Shown here: one piece after another, positions 16,389-24,042 of the stretch
Numbering within the stretch: the stretch's first letter is position 1
Layout of the letters: the number at the start of each line of letters is the position of its first letter
Assembly: GCF_022095675.1 (NCBI RefSeq)
Contig: NZ_JAHYSG010000063.1
Span: 1-64,000 of the forward strand
DNA from: Dactylosporangium sp. AC04546
GTDB lineage: Bacteria; Actinomycetota; Actinomycetes; Mycobacteriales; Micromonosporaceae
DNA length: 64,000 nucleotides
Reading direction: 5' to 3'
Notes under the pieces: model-generated
What the model was told of the DNA's origin: nothing
The model's input: the letters and a program-made list of their open reading frames with translations, nothing else
The model's database searches: none
Translations under genes and position numbers: made by a program

Positions 16389-17249
16389 GTGTTGTTCGTC
16401 GTGGTTGACGAGGCCGGGCGGTGTCTCGTCGCGCTTGACGAGCCCGGGTTCGACCACGGCGTCGAGCGGGAGGAATGCGACGGCATCGTCCAATTCCGAT
16501 CGCGCGAGAACGGGTTCGACGGGGTTCGGCCGGCCACCGACCTGGCCACCGCGCGGTTCCTCACCGGGGCCGGGTTCGTGGCCACCGCCGGGGTGGCTGT
16601 CACGCTCTCCGCGCTCGTCACGCCATGGATCGGGGTGCCGGTCGGGATCGTGGGCGTGGCCGTCGTCGGGCGGCGGTACGTGCGCCAGGAAACAGCCGAA
16701 GTCAATGTCTGGAACAGCCGGCATCGCCTGCTCGACGCCGGGCCCGAGGCGGGAATCTTCGGGCGGGCCGTCATGGCCGCGCGGCAGACGGCGCGCAGCT
16801 GGCCGCACCTCGCGCCGCTCGTGCGGCTCGACAGCCCGCGGGACGAGCTGTCCACATCCCTGTGGGTGCTCGCGGGGCTTCTGCGGGATCACGCCGTGCT
16901 GCGCGAGCAGGTCGCCGAGCTCGAGCAGGCGCGGGTCGAGGTGCCCGAGCGGACCGGCCTGCGCGACGAGCTGGAGGACCGGATCAGCGTCGTCGAGGAC
17001 TCGCGGATTCCGGTGTACCGCGAGATCGAGCGCCGGCTGACCGCCCTGGAGACACTGGCCGCGGAGTGCCGGGCGTTCGTGCGCGACGAGCAGGTCGTCC
17101 GCAACGCGCGCAGGTCGATCCAGCGGGCCGATCTCGTGCTCGGCCGGATCGCGCCGCCCGACCCCCTGGCCCCCGACCCGGCGCAGGACCTCGCCGAGCG
17201 CACGCAGGCAGTGATCGGTGCATATCGAGAACTCCAAGAGGGGTGCTGA
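16389..17249 (+). CDS. Membrane-anchored coiled-coil hypothetical protein
   Basis: 286 residues, GTG start. The N-terminus (1-60) is soluble. Two adjacent hydrophobic helices at about 62-98 (GAGFVATAGVAVTLSALVTPW; VPVGIVGVAVVG) form a hairpin in the membrane. The C-terminal 170 residues are charged and helical with coiled-coil stretches (VLREQVAELEQARVEVPERTGLRDELEDRISVVEDS...EIERRLTALETLAAECRAF). No known domain. The opposite-strand ORF over the same span is its shadow. It stands alone between the DUF4345 and amidohydrolase genes. Confidence 0.72.
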   Translation: MLFVVVDEAGRCLVALDEPGFDHGVEREECDGIVQFRSRENGFDGVRPATDLATARFLTGAGFVATAGVAVTLSALVTPWIGVPVGIVGVAVVGRRYVRQETAEVNVWNSRHRLLDAGPEAGIFGRAVMAARQTARSWPHLAPLVRLDSPRDELSTSLWVLAGLLRDHAVLREQVAELEQARVEVPERTGLRDELEDRISVVEDSRIPVYREIERRLTALETLAAECRAFVRDEQVVRNARRSIQRADLVLGRIAPPDPLAPDPAQDLAERTQAVIGAYRELQEGC

Positions 17250-17342
17250 CCCTACCCAAAGAGGGTGCCCAGCCGGTCTGACTCGGCAGCCCTACCAGAG
17301 GAAAGTCGACGGTGTCGCGCCCCCACGGAAGGGACCTCACCG

Positions 17343-18821
17343 ATGACGCACCTGTTCTCGCGGCGTGGGCTGCTCGGCACCGGCCTCGGCGTCGGGCTCG
17401 CGGCCGGCATGGGCACCCCCGCGCGGGCCGAGCCGGCGGCGAGCGGCACACCGGTCGCCATCCTCGACACGACGGTCATCGACGGCACCGGCGCGCCGCC
17501 GAAGCGGCGGATGACGGTGGTCGTCGACGGCGGGCGCATCACCGCGGTCGGGCCGTCCCGCGAGACGCGCGTGCCGGGCACCGCCGCCGTCGTCGACGGG
17601 CGCCGACGGTTCGTCATCCCCGGGCTCGTCGATATGCACGTCCACAGCTCGGGCGACGAAGCCATCGATCCGCCGCTGTATCTCGCCAACGGCGTCACGA
17701 CGGTGCGCGAGATGTCCGGCCATCCAGCACTGCACGAGTGGCGGCGGCGCGTCGACGCCGGCACGCTGCTCGGGCCGCGCTCGGTGATCGCGAGCCCGAT
17801 CCTCGACGGGTCGCCGTCCCTGTGGGCCGGGCGCGGCGTGCCGTATCTCGACGTGGCCGACGCCGGCGAGGCCCGTGCGGCGGTCAAGCGGGCGGCGGTC
17901 GACGGCGCCGACTTCGTGAAGGTATATACGCGACTGTCCGCCGAGTCGTATGCCGCGATCGCCGACGAGACGCGCCGGGTCGGGCTGGACTTCGCCGGCC
18001 ACTGCCCCGACGACGTCCCGGTCACGGTCGCGAGCGACGTCGGGCAGCGCACCTTCGAGCACCTGTTCACGGTGTGGTGCTCGACGTCGGCCGACGAGGA
18101 CGAGATCCGCCGGGCGCTGCGAGCGATCCGCATCGAGCCGGGCGATGCCGCCGGCTGGTTCCGGGCGATCCATCCGCTGGCGCTGCGCGCGGCGCGGACG
18201 TTCGACGACCGGCGCGCCGCCCAGGTCTTCCACCGGCTCGCGCGCAACGACTCGCACCTGACCCCGACGCTCACCATGCACCGCGTCGTCGATCTCCCGG
18301 CATCGGTCGACACCGACGACGAGCGGCTGCGCTACGTCCCGGCCGAGGTCCGGGCCGCGTGGGAGGCCGGGCTGCACCGCGACGAGCGGGCCGCGCAGGA
18401 GACCGCCGAGCTGTTCGGCCACCGCCTGCGCTTCGTGCGCGCCGCCGCGGCGGCCGAGGTGCCGCTGCTGGCCGGCACCGACACCGGCAGCGCCTACTGC
18501 TACCCCGGTTTCAGCCTGCACGACGAGCTCGAGTTACTGGTCCGAGCGGGCCTGAGCCCGATGTGCGTGCTGCGGGCCGCCACGCGCGATCCGATGCAGT
18601 GCCTCGGGCTCGGCTCCGGCACCGTCCGCCCCGGTGGCCTGGCCGACCTGGTCGTCCTCGACGCCGACCCGCTCCGCGACATCCGCAACACGAGGCGGGT
18701 CCACGCGGTGATCACCCGGGGCGCCCTCATCGACGCGGCCCGCCGCGACGCGATGCTCGCCGAGGTGGAGCAGGCAGCCCGCTCCTCGTCGACGGTTATC
18801 CACAGCTGCCCCTGTGGATAA
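17343..18821 (+). CDS. Tat-exported metal-dependent amidohydrolase
   Basis: 492 residues from the ATG at 17343 with GGAAGGGA upstream. A twin-arginine signal (SRRGLLGTG, then a hydrophobic stretch to ARAEPA) directs export of the folded enzyme. The amidohydrolase superfamily ligands are all visible: HVH in GLVDMHVHSS, Lys in ADFVKVYTR, His in FAGHCPDD and FEHLF, Asp in LLAGTDTGSAY, and the closing PGGLADLVVLDADPL strand. This fits the imidazolonepropionase/prolidase-like branch acting on small amides or peptides; the substrate is unknown. The stop codon lies inside an inverted repeat carrying DnaA-box-like sequence. Confidence 0.9.
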   Translation: MTHLFSRRGLLGTGLGVGLAAGMGTPARAEPAASGTPVAILDTTVIDGTGAPPKRRMTVVVDGGRITAVGPSRETRVPGTAAVVDGRRRFVIPGLVDMHVHSSGDEAIDPPLYLANGVTTVREMSGHPALHEWRRRVDAGTLLGPRSVIASPILDGSPSLWAGRGVPYLDVADAGEARAAVKRAAVDGADFVKVYTRLSAESYAAIADETRRVGLDFAGHCPDDVPVTVASDVGQRTFEHLFTVWCSTSADEDEIRRALRAIRIEPGDAAGWFRAIHPLALRAARTFDDRRAAQVFHRLARNDSHLTPTLTMHRVVDLPASVDTDDERLRYVPAEVRAAWEAGLHRDERAAQETAELFGHRLRFVRAAAAAEVPLLAGTDTGSAYCYPGFSLHDELELLVRAGLSPMCVLRAATRDPMQCLGLGSGTVRPGGLADLVVLDADPLRDIRNTRRVHAVITRGALIDAARRDAMLAEVEQAARSSSTVIHSCPCG

Positions 18822-18822
18822 C
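18795..18822. repeat. Inverted repeat with paired DnaA-box-like sites
   Basis: GTTATCCACAG and its exact complement CTGTGGATAAC are separated by 6 nt. Each arm contains TTATCCACA, which matches the DnaA box. The repeat overlaps the stop codon of the amidohydrolase gene and could also act as its terminator hairpin. Confidence 0.75.
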
Positions 18823-18830
18823 CACCCAGG

Positions 18831-18879
18831 TTCATACACATGTTCTATCCACAGCCTGTGGATAGAACATGTGTATGAA
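18831..18879. repeat. Perfect 24-bp palindrome with 1-nt centre
   Basis: Bases 18831-18854 are exactly complementary in reverse to 18856-18879; only C18855 is unpaired. The inner arm ends are CTATCCACAG/CTGTGGATAG, echoing the preceding repeat; the outer ends are TTCATACACATG/CATGTGTATGAA. It lies between the amidohydrolase stop and the MarR-family gene start. Confidence 0.9.
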
Positions 18880-18913
18880 GACGTTGGTCACCAATCGTGA
18901 CTATTCTGGCGGG

Positions 18914-19369
18914 GTGAGTACGCGGAGCGAGCGCAAGCGGAACGACCCGGACCTGGGGATGCTGTCCGCGCAGGTGTTGTTCGCGCTGCAGGGCGAGCTG
19001 TTCCGCCGGCTCGGCGAGGCGGGTCACGCCGCTTTGCGGCCGCGGCACGGGGCGGTGCTCGCGTATGTCGACGCCGACGGCACCCGGGCCGCCACCCTGT
19101 CGGCGCTGTCCGGGCAGCACAAGCAGGTGATCAGCACGCTGGTGGACGAGCTGGTCGAGCTCGGGTACGTCGAGCGGCGACCGGATCCGCAGGACCGCCG
19201 GGCCAAGCTGGTTGTCCCGACCGAGTTGGGGCTCGACATGATGCGCCGCTCGGACGAGATCGTCACCGACATCGAACGCCGCCACGCGGAGGCTGTCGGT
19301 CCGGAGGCGTACGCCGCGTTCAAGCGAGTCTTCCGCGAGGTGGCGACGCTGCGGCGCGCCCCCGCCTGA
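18914..19369 (+). CDS. MarR-family transcriptional regulator
   Basis: 151 residues from GTG 18914; an in-frame ATG 15 codons upstream lies inside the large palindrome and I consider it less likely. The winged-helix core is clear: ALRPRHGAVLAYVDADGTRAATLSALSGQHKQVISTLVDELVELGYVERRPDPQDRRAKLVVPT, with the conserved DPxDRR wing. Dimerisation helices flank it. MarR proteins repress efflux or degradation genes and release DNA on binding small phenolics. The nearest candidate target is its own promoter or the upstream amidohydrolase; the adjacent palindromes could be its operators. Confidence 0.9.
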   Translation: MSTRSERKRNDPDLGMLSAQVLFALQGELFRRLGEAGHAALRPRHGAVLAYVDADGTRAATLSALSGQHKQVISTLVDELVELGYVERRPDPQDRRAKLVVPTELGLDMMRRSDEIVTDIERRHAEAVGPEAYAAFKRVFREVATLRRAPA

Positions 19370-19404
19370 CCGCTCCGCCTCAGGCGTCCCCGATCCATCA
19401 GTTC

Positions 19405-19446
19405 TGATGCATCAAGCTTGATGTATCAGGTTTGATGTATCAGGCT
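19405..19446. repeat. Three tandem 14-bp repeats
   Basis: Units TGATGCATCAAGCT, TGATGTATCAGGTT and TGATGTATCAGGCT lie head to tail, followed by a partial TGATG. Each carries the near-palindrome TGATGYATCA. They lie in the short gap between the convergent MarR and EI24-like genes, locally AT-richer than the surroundings. Confidence 0.85.
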
Positions 19447-19456
19447 TGATGGGGGT

Positions 19457-21115
19457 TCAGCGCTGGCGCCAGCCGGGTGCCTGCGAGCCGTGCGCCGGGC
19501 CAGGGGCGCCGTGCGCCGGGCCGGGTGCGGGACTGGGCGTGCCGTGCGTGGGAGCGGGGGTGCCGTACGCCGCCGAGCCGGGAGTGCCGTGCGCCGGGCC
19601 GGGTGCGGGACTGGGTGCGCCGTGCGTGGAAGCAGGGGTGCCGTACGCCGCCGAGCCGGGGGTGCCGTATGCCGGGCCAGGTTGGCCATATGCCGAGCCG
19701 GGTGCGCCGTACGCGGAGCCGGGGCCGCCATGCGCGGGGCCAGGGGCTCCATATGCCGAGGCGGGTGCGCCATACCTCGCCGCCGGCGGGCCGTAAGGCG
19801 GCGTCGGGCCGGGCCACGGTGCTACCGCGCCGGTGGGTGTTGTGCGGGCGGCGGCCGAGCGGGTGATCCGTCGGAAGAGCAGGGTGCCGCCGACGAGTAC
19901 CGACGGGGCCGTGACCAGGTACAGCGCGACGCCGGGCGTCACGGCCAGCGGCGAGATCGGCAGCACGAGCAGCAGCCGCACGAGGAGTACGGGGATGAGC
20001 AGCGCCCCCAGGCTCATCACGCCGAACCCGAGCGTGAACGAGCGGTGGCGCCACGCGAAGCGGAACTGCTCGCCCAGCCGGGCGACGCCGTGGTGGTGCA
20101 TGGGCACGCTCAGCACCAGCAGACCGATCAGGTAACCGTTGAACACCACGCCGACCGCGATCGCCGCCGCCACGTTCAGGCCGGGAATCCACAGCAGCGG
20201 GACGATCACGAGCCAGCCGAGCTGCAGGACGACCGTGACGACGACGGTCTGGCGCAGGCAGACGCCCGCGGCGCGGTGCCACGCGGGCGGCCTGGGGTCC
20301 TTGCCGACGACGGCCCGCGTGATGAACGGGAAGAACGCCGCGCCGAACAGCATCGTCAACGGCACGGTGAGCGCCGTCATTGCGGCGTGGAAGAAGATCG
20401 TGGCGCCGATCCAGAGAAGCACCTCGATCACCCGGCGCACCACCGACGGCCACCCGTCCACAAACCCCACGAGCCAGTCGACCACCGCCCCCGCCAGCGC
20501 CAAGGTCGCCTCGTGCAGCCCGAAGATCGCGAGCGCGGTCAGCCCGAGCGGTACCAGCACCAGCAGCCAGAGCCGCGGGCTGCGCAGGAAGTGTCCGGCG
20601 CCGAGGAACACGTACCCCATGCCGGTGAAGAAGTTGCCAATGCTCGATCCGACCCGCTTGGCGCCCTTGACCGTCTGCCGCCCGGCTGCCCCCGCGAGCA
20701 GGGCTGCCCGAGCCGCCACCGCTCGAGGGTCCGCAGTGGACCACGCGGCGGTGGATCCAGGTGTGTCACCGGATCCGCCGCCGAACGCACCAACCCGCGG
20801 CCCGCCGGAGGAGGGGTCCAGGATCTCCCCGGTAAGCACAACGGGAGGAGGGTCAAAGGTGGGCGGGGCGGACGCTGGCGGGGCGAGCGGTGAGGGCGCG
20901 CCGGGAGCCGCTGCAGGAGCGGGCGGAGCCGACGTCGGCGGCGTGAGGGCTGAGCGTGGGGCTGGCACGGCGGGGGCGCCGAAAGCCGCGGTGGTGGACG
21001 CGGAACTGGCGCTCGGCAAGGTGATCGGCGGCGGTGAGGCGGCGGTGTAGAACGCCGGCGCATCCGGCGCGATTGGGGGTGGGGTGTCGTCCGGCGGTGG
21101 CGGCGCCTGGCTCAC
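19457..21115 (-). CDS. EI24/CysZ-like membrane protein with Pro-rich and Tyr-Gly repeat tails
   Basis: 552 residues from a GTG at 21115 preceded by GAGGGGG. Residues 1-130 are Pro/Ala-rich and disordered. The core (about 165-415) has several TM helices and the EI24/CysZ features: FFTGMGYVFLGAGHFLRSPRLWLLVLVPL, VPLTMLFGAAFFPFITRAVVGKDP, IPGLNVAAAIAVGVVFNGYLIG. The last about 120 residues are low-complexity repeats of the type YGAPGSAYG/PAPGPAHGTP. CysZ relatives import sulfate, but many actinobacterial EI24 proteins are uncharacterised. Both disordered tails should face the cytoplasm. Confidence 0.82.
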   Translation of the reverse strand: MSQAPPPPDDTPPPIAPDAPAFYTAASPPPITLPSASSASTTAAFGAPAVPAPRSALTPPTSAPPAPAAAPGAPSPLAPPASAPPTFDPPPVVLTGEILDPSSGGPRVGAFGGGSGDTPGSTAAWSTADPRAVAARAALLAGAAGRQTVKGAKRVGSSIGNFFTGMGYVFLGAGHFLRSPRLWLLVLVPLGLTALAIFGLHEATLALAGAVVDWLVGFVDGWPSVVRRVIEVLLWIGATIFFHAAMTALTVPLTMLFGAAFFPFITRAVVGKDPRPPAWHRAAGVCLRQTVVVTVVLQLGWLVIVPLLWIPGLNVAAAIAVGVVFNGYLIGLLVLSVPMHHHGVARLGEQFRFAWRHRSFTLGFGVMSLGALLIPVLLVRLLLVLPISPLAVTPGVALYLVTAPSVLVGGTLLFRRITRSAAARTTPTGAVAPWPGPTPPYGPPAARYGAPASAYGAPGPAHGGPGSAYGAPGSAYGQPGPAYGTPGSAAYGTPASTHGAPSPAPGPAHGTPGSAAYGTPAPTHGTPSPAPGPAHGAPGPAHGSQAPGWRQR

Positions 21116-21150
21116 GGAGACCCCCTCGACGTGCGTCGGAGCCACCGAGC

Positions 21151-21702
21151 CTAGCGGGAAGGCAGGGCCAGTGTCGCGCTCACCGCATCGAGGACCGCCT
21201 TTCGCAGGTCCTCGCCCGGGACATCGGTGAACATCGCCGTGCAGTCGCTCATGCCGCCGATCGCGATCGCGATCCTGGTGCGTTCGGCGAGGGTTGGGTT
21301 CGGGCCCACCAGCAGCGTTGTCAGTCGGCGGCGCCAAGCGTCGACCGCCGACACCAGATCCAGGTGGGCCAGGATGCTCGGGTCGGACATGATGATCGCC
21401 GTTATCGCGCGGTGTCGGTACGTCACGTCGAAGTAGGCGCCGAGGATCTCGCGCGGATCGGTCGGTCGACCGACCGACTCCAGGTCGTCGAGCACCTCCG
21501 CCACGTCGTCGACCAGCGGCTGCACCAGGCTGCGGACGAGCTCCTCGCGCGAGGCGAAGTGGTAGTACAGCGCCGGCTTGGTGATGCCGACCCGCTCGGC
21601 GATGTCCCGCAGGCTCGCCTGCTGCACACCCCGCTCGGCGAACAGCTCCAGCGCGGCGGCGCGGATGCGGTCGGCGGTCTCGCTCGTCCTCGGTCTCGGC
21701 AC
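21151..21702 (-). CDS. TetR-family transcriptional regulator
   Basis: 183 residues. N-terminal HTH: TADRIRAAALELFAERGVQQASLRDIAERVGITKPALYYHFASREELV. The C-terminal ligand domain (about 60-183) is typical in length. It is divergent from the FAD monooxygenase gene across 75 bp that contain two similar palindromes, so autoregulation plus repression of the monooxygenase is likely. It ends 35 nt before the EI24-like gene on the same strand. Confidence 0.95.
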   Translation of the reverse strand: MPRPRTSETADRIRAAALELFAERGVQQASLRDIAERVGITKPALYYHFASREELVRSLVQPLVDDVAEVLDDLESVGRPTDPREILGAYFDVTYRHRAITAIIMSDPSILAHLDLVSAVDAWRRRLTTLLVGPNPTLAERTRIAIAIGGMSDCTAMFTDVPGEDLRKAVLDAVSATLALPSR

Positions 21703-21716
21703 CCGTCGAGCTTACT

Positions 21717-21756
21717 TGACTTACCGGTAGGTCAGCATTTACCTTCCGGTAGGTAA
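21717..21756. promoter_or_regulatory. Two palindromic operator candidates for the TetR-family regulator
   Basis: TGACTTACCGGTAGGTCA (21717-21734) and TTACCTTCCGGTAGGTAA (21739-21756) share the core TACCNNCCGGTAGGT-like motif and fill most of the gap between the divergent TetR and monooxygenase genes. The second has perfect 6-nt arms (TTACCT/AGGTAA). Two adjacent dimer sites would allow cooperative control of both promoters. Confidence 0.75.
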
Positions 21757-21777
21757 GCAAACGACCAAGGGGGAGCC

Positions 21778-22995
21778 ATGAACGTGCTGATCTCGGGGGC
21801 GAGCGTCGCCGGGCCCGTGCTCGCCTACTGGCTGCGGCGGGCGGGGTACCGCGTGACCGTGGTCGAGCGGACCGCCTCGCTGCGCACCGGCGACGGCGGG
21901 CAGGCCGTCGACGTGCTCGGGCCGGCCGTCGAGGTGATCGAGCGGATGGGACTCCTGGATGCGGTCGAGCGCGAGCGCACCAAGACCGACGTGATGACCC
22001 TGCACCGGCCGGGCAAGCGGCCCGTCACGATCCACGCCGCGCAGCTGCTGGCCGGGATCTCCGATCGGCACGTCGAGATCATGCGGGGTGACCTGGCCGC
22101 GATCCTGCACGAGGCGACGCGCGAGGAGGTGGAGTACCGCTTCGGCACCACCATCGCGGCGATGACCGACACGGGCCCGGCCGTGGACGTGACGTTCGAC
22201 GACGGGACGCGGGAGAGCTACGACCTGGTGGTCGGCGCCGACGGACTGCACTCCGGTGTGCGGCGGCTCGCGTTCGGCGACGAATCGCGGTACCGACACT
22301 TCTTGGGCGGTTATCTGGCGGTCTTCACCGTGCCGGATCTCCTCGGGCTGGGCGGCGCCGTCCACGCCTACAACGCGGTCGACCGAGCGGTCGCCGTCTA
22401 TCCCACGCGGCGTCCCGACCGGGCCCGGGTGGTCATCATGATCCGCAGTGAGCGGGAGCTGGTCTATGACTACCGCGACGGCGGCGAGCAGCGGCGCCTG
22501 CTTCGATCGCTGACCGCCGATCTCGGCTGGGAGGTTCCGCGGCTGCTCGAGCACCTGGACGCGGCCGAGGACTTCTACTTCGACTCGATCAGCCAGATCC
22601 GCCTCGACTCGTGGTCGCGCGGGCGGATCGCGCTCGTGGGCGACGCCGGCTACGGGCCGGGGCCGGCGGTCGGTGGCGGCACGAGCATCGCGCTGGTCGG
22701 CGGCTACGTGCTCGCCTCGGAGCTGGCCGCGGCGGGCGGCGACCACCGGGTGGCGCTGCCGGCGTACCAGCGGGCGATGGCCGAGCCGGTCGCGCACAGC
22801 CGCCGCATCGGGCCGGCGGTGATGGCGACGCTGATCCCGCGCAGCACGACGCAGCTGTGGGCGATGGCGCAGGCGATCCGCCTGCTGCCCCGGCTGCCCC
22901 GGCCGGTGCAGCGCCGCCTGACCTCGTTCGGCGGCGGCCCGGCGGCCATGCTGGAGGGCGTCCAGCTCCGGCCGGCTCCCGCGGTCAGCAACTAA
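21778..22995 (+). CDS. FAD-dependent aromatic-type monooxygenase (TetX/PHBH fold)
   Basis: 405 residues, ATG with GGGGGAG just upstream. MNVLISGASVAGPVLAYWLRRAGYRVTVVER is the FAD dinucleotide-binding start, DLVVGADGLHSGVRR the GD-type second motif and VGDAGYGPGPAVGGGTSIALVGGYVLASEL the third. Class A flavin monooxygenases hydroxylate aromatic or polyketide substrates using NAD(P)H; those with a GASVAGP start include TetX-like tetracycline-modifying and rifampicin-modifying enzymes. The TetR repressor next door suggests induction by a small toxic compound, so detoxification is plausible but unproven. Confidence 0.93.
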   Translation: MNVLISGASVAGPVLAYWLRRAGYRVTVVERTASLRTGDGGQAVDVLGPAVEVIERMGLLDAVERERTKTDVMTLHRPGKRPVTIHAAQLLAGISDRHVEIMRGDLAAILHEATREEVEYRFGTTIAAMTDTGPAVDVTFDDGTRESYDLVVGADGLHSGVRRLAFGDESRYRHFLGGYLAVFTVPDLLGLGGAVHAYNAVDRAVAVYPTRRPDRARVVIMIRSERELVYDYRDGGEQRRLLRSLTADLGWEVPRLLEHLDAAEDFYFDSISQIRLDSWSRGRIALVGDAGYGPGPAVGGGTSIALVGGYVLASELAAAGGDHRVALPAYQRAMAEPVAHSRRIGPAVMATLIPRSTTQLWAMAQAIRLLPRLPRPVQRRLTSFGGGPAAMLEGVQLRPAPAVSN

Positions 22996-23015
22996 GGCCT
23001 GGCGCAAGTAGGCCG

Positions 23016-23048
23016 ACGGCCCGCTCGGAAGTGGACCGAGCGGGCCGT
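23016..23048. terminator. 13-bp hairpin between convergent genes
   Basis: ACGGCCCGCTCGG and CCGAGCGGGCCGT pair perfectly around a 7-nt loop, between the monooxygenase stop and the stop of the convergent acidic-protein gene. Likely a shared bidirectional terminator without a T-run. Confidence 0.75.
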
Positions 23049-23062
23049 TCAACGAAAAGGCA

Positions 23063-23419
23063 TTAGTTCGACGCGACCGTGCCCTGGGCGAACGCCTGCT
23101 CGAACTGGGCGCGCAGCGCGTCCATCGTGGCGAACTCGGAGGACGACGCCGACTCGGAGCCCTCGGCGGCGAAGACGCTGTCGGTCTCGACCGCGGAGTG
23201 GTCGTAGCTGACGTAGTCGGTCTCCTCGTAGCGGGCGCCCGACGGGTCCTCGTACGCCATGTGGTGGCCCTGCTCGAAGCTGGTGTTCTCGGCCGACGCG
23301 GTGTCCTGCGCGTAGACGCCGAAGTCCGACTGGTAGTCCTGCTCGCTGCCCGCGGTGGTGTGCAGCTCCTCGAGCTCGCCGCTCTCCTGGGCCGTCTCGA
23401 TCTCGCCGTACTCGCTCAT
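23063..23419 (-). CDS. Highly acidic small hypothetical protein
   Basis: 118 residues from ATG 23419 with a GAAGGGA ribosome site. There are about 26 Asp/Glu, only two Arg and no Lys, and much Ser, Ala and Tyr (MSEYGEIETAQESGELEEL; YEETDYVSYDHSAVETDS), so it is strongly anionic and probably disordered apart from a C-terminal helix (MDALRAQFEQAF). The 5' leader is unusually A-rich for this genome, suggesting efficient translation. Family not recognised. Confidence 0.75.
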   Translation of the reverse strand: MSEYGEIETAQESGELEELHTTAGSEQDYQSDFGVYAQDTASAENTSFEQGHHMAYEDPSGARYEETDYVSYDHSAVETDSVFAAEGSESASSSEFATMDALRAQFEQAFAQGTVASN

Positions 23420-23531
23420 TATGTTTTCCCTTCGAGGTTTATTTTTTGGTGTGCCTTGCGATGGGTAGAACGTTACGGACCCGGCGGGGTGATCAAATCC
23501 CGGAAACGTGCCACGAGGGGGAGAACGGGCG

Positions 23532-24038
23532 ATGCAGGTCAATGAGCTGCTGATGGAGGGCTTCGGGCGGCTGCCGGAGCTGGTGCACGGCGCGGTCGAC
23601 GGGCTGACCGCCGAGCAGCTGCGGTGGGCGCCGGCGCCGGGGGCGAACACCATCGGCTGGCTGGTCTGGCACCTCACCCGGGTGCAGGACAGCCATCTCA
23701 CCGAGCTGATCGACGGCGCCGAGGAGCTGTGGGTGACCGGCGACTTCGCCGGGCGGTTCGGGCTCGACCCCGACCCGGGCAACACCGGCTACGGGCACAC
23801 GGCCGCGGAGGTGGCCACCGTGCGGGCGGAGAGCCCGGACGCCCTGATCGCGTACTTCGAGGCCGTCCACGAGCGCACCATCACGTTCCTGGAGAAGCTG
23901 TCGGCGGAGGACCTCGACCGGATCGTGGACGAGCGCTGGGACCCGCCGGTGTCGCTCGGGGTGCGGCTGGTGAGCGTGTGGGACGACGACACGCAGCACG
24001 TAGGCCAGGCGGCCTACGTGCGCGGTCTACTGCCCTAG
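23532..24038 (+). CDS. DinB-family (DUF664-type) protein
   Basis: 168 residues. MQVNELLMEGFGRLPELVHGAVDGLTAEQLRWAPAPGANTIGWLVWHLTRVQDSHL is the four-helix DinB/YfiT opening with the first metal His in WHL. The end, WDDDTQHVGQAAYVRGLL, supplies the HxxxQ/H-type second site. Relatives include mycothiol- and bacillithiol-dependent S-transferases; in actinobacteria mycothiol is the probable thiol. Start chosen at the ATG after GGGGGAG. It is convergent with the dehydrogenase gene, 4 nt apart. Confidence 0.9.
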   Translation: MQVNELLMEGFGRLPELVHGAVDGLTAEQLRWAPAPGANTIGWLVWHLTRVQDSHLTELIDGAEELWVTGDFAGRFGLDPDPGNTGYGHTAAEVATVRAESPDALIAYFEAVHERTITFLEKLSAEDLDRIVDERWDPPVSLGVRLVSVWDDDTQHVGQAAYVRGLLP

Positions 24039-24042
24039 GGAA

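Noticed and set aside
16317..17237. 306-codon minus-strand ORF opposite the coiled-coil membrane protein
   Set aside because: The plus-strand frame has TM helices, heptads and normal codon bias; the minus frame is His/Arg/Pro-rich noise.
18869..18913. ATG at 18869 as start of the MarR gene
   Set aside because: It lies inside the 24-bp palindrome and adds 15 residues without similarity to the family; GTG 18914 fits family length better.
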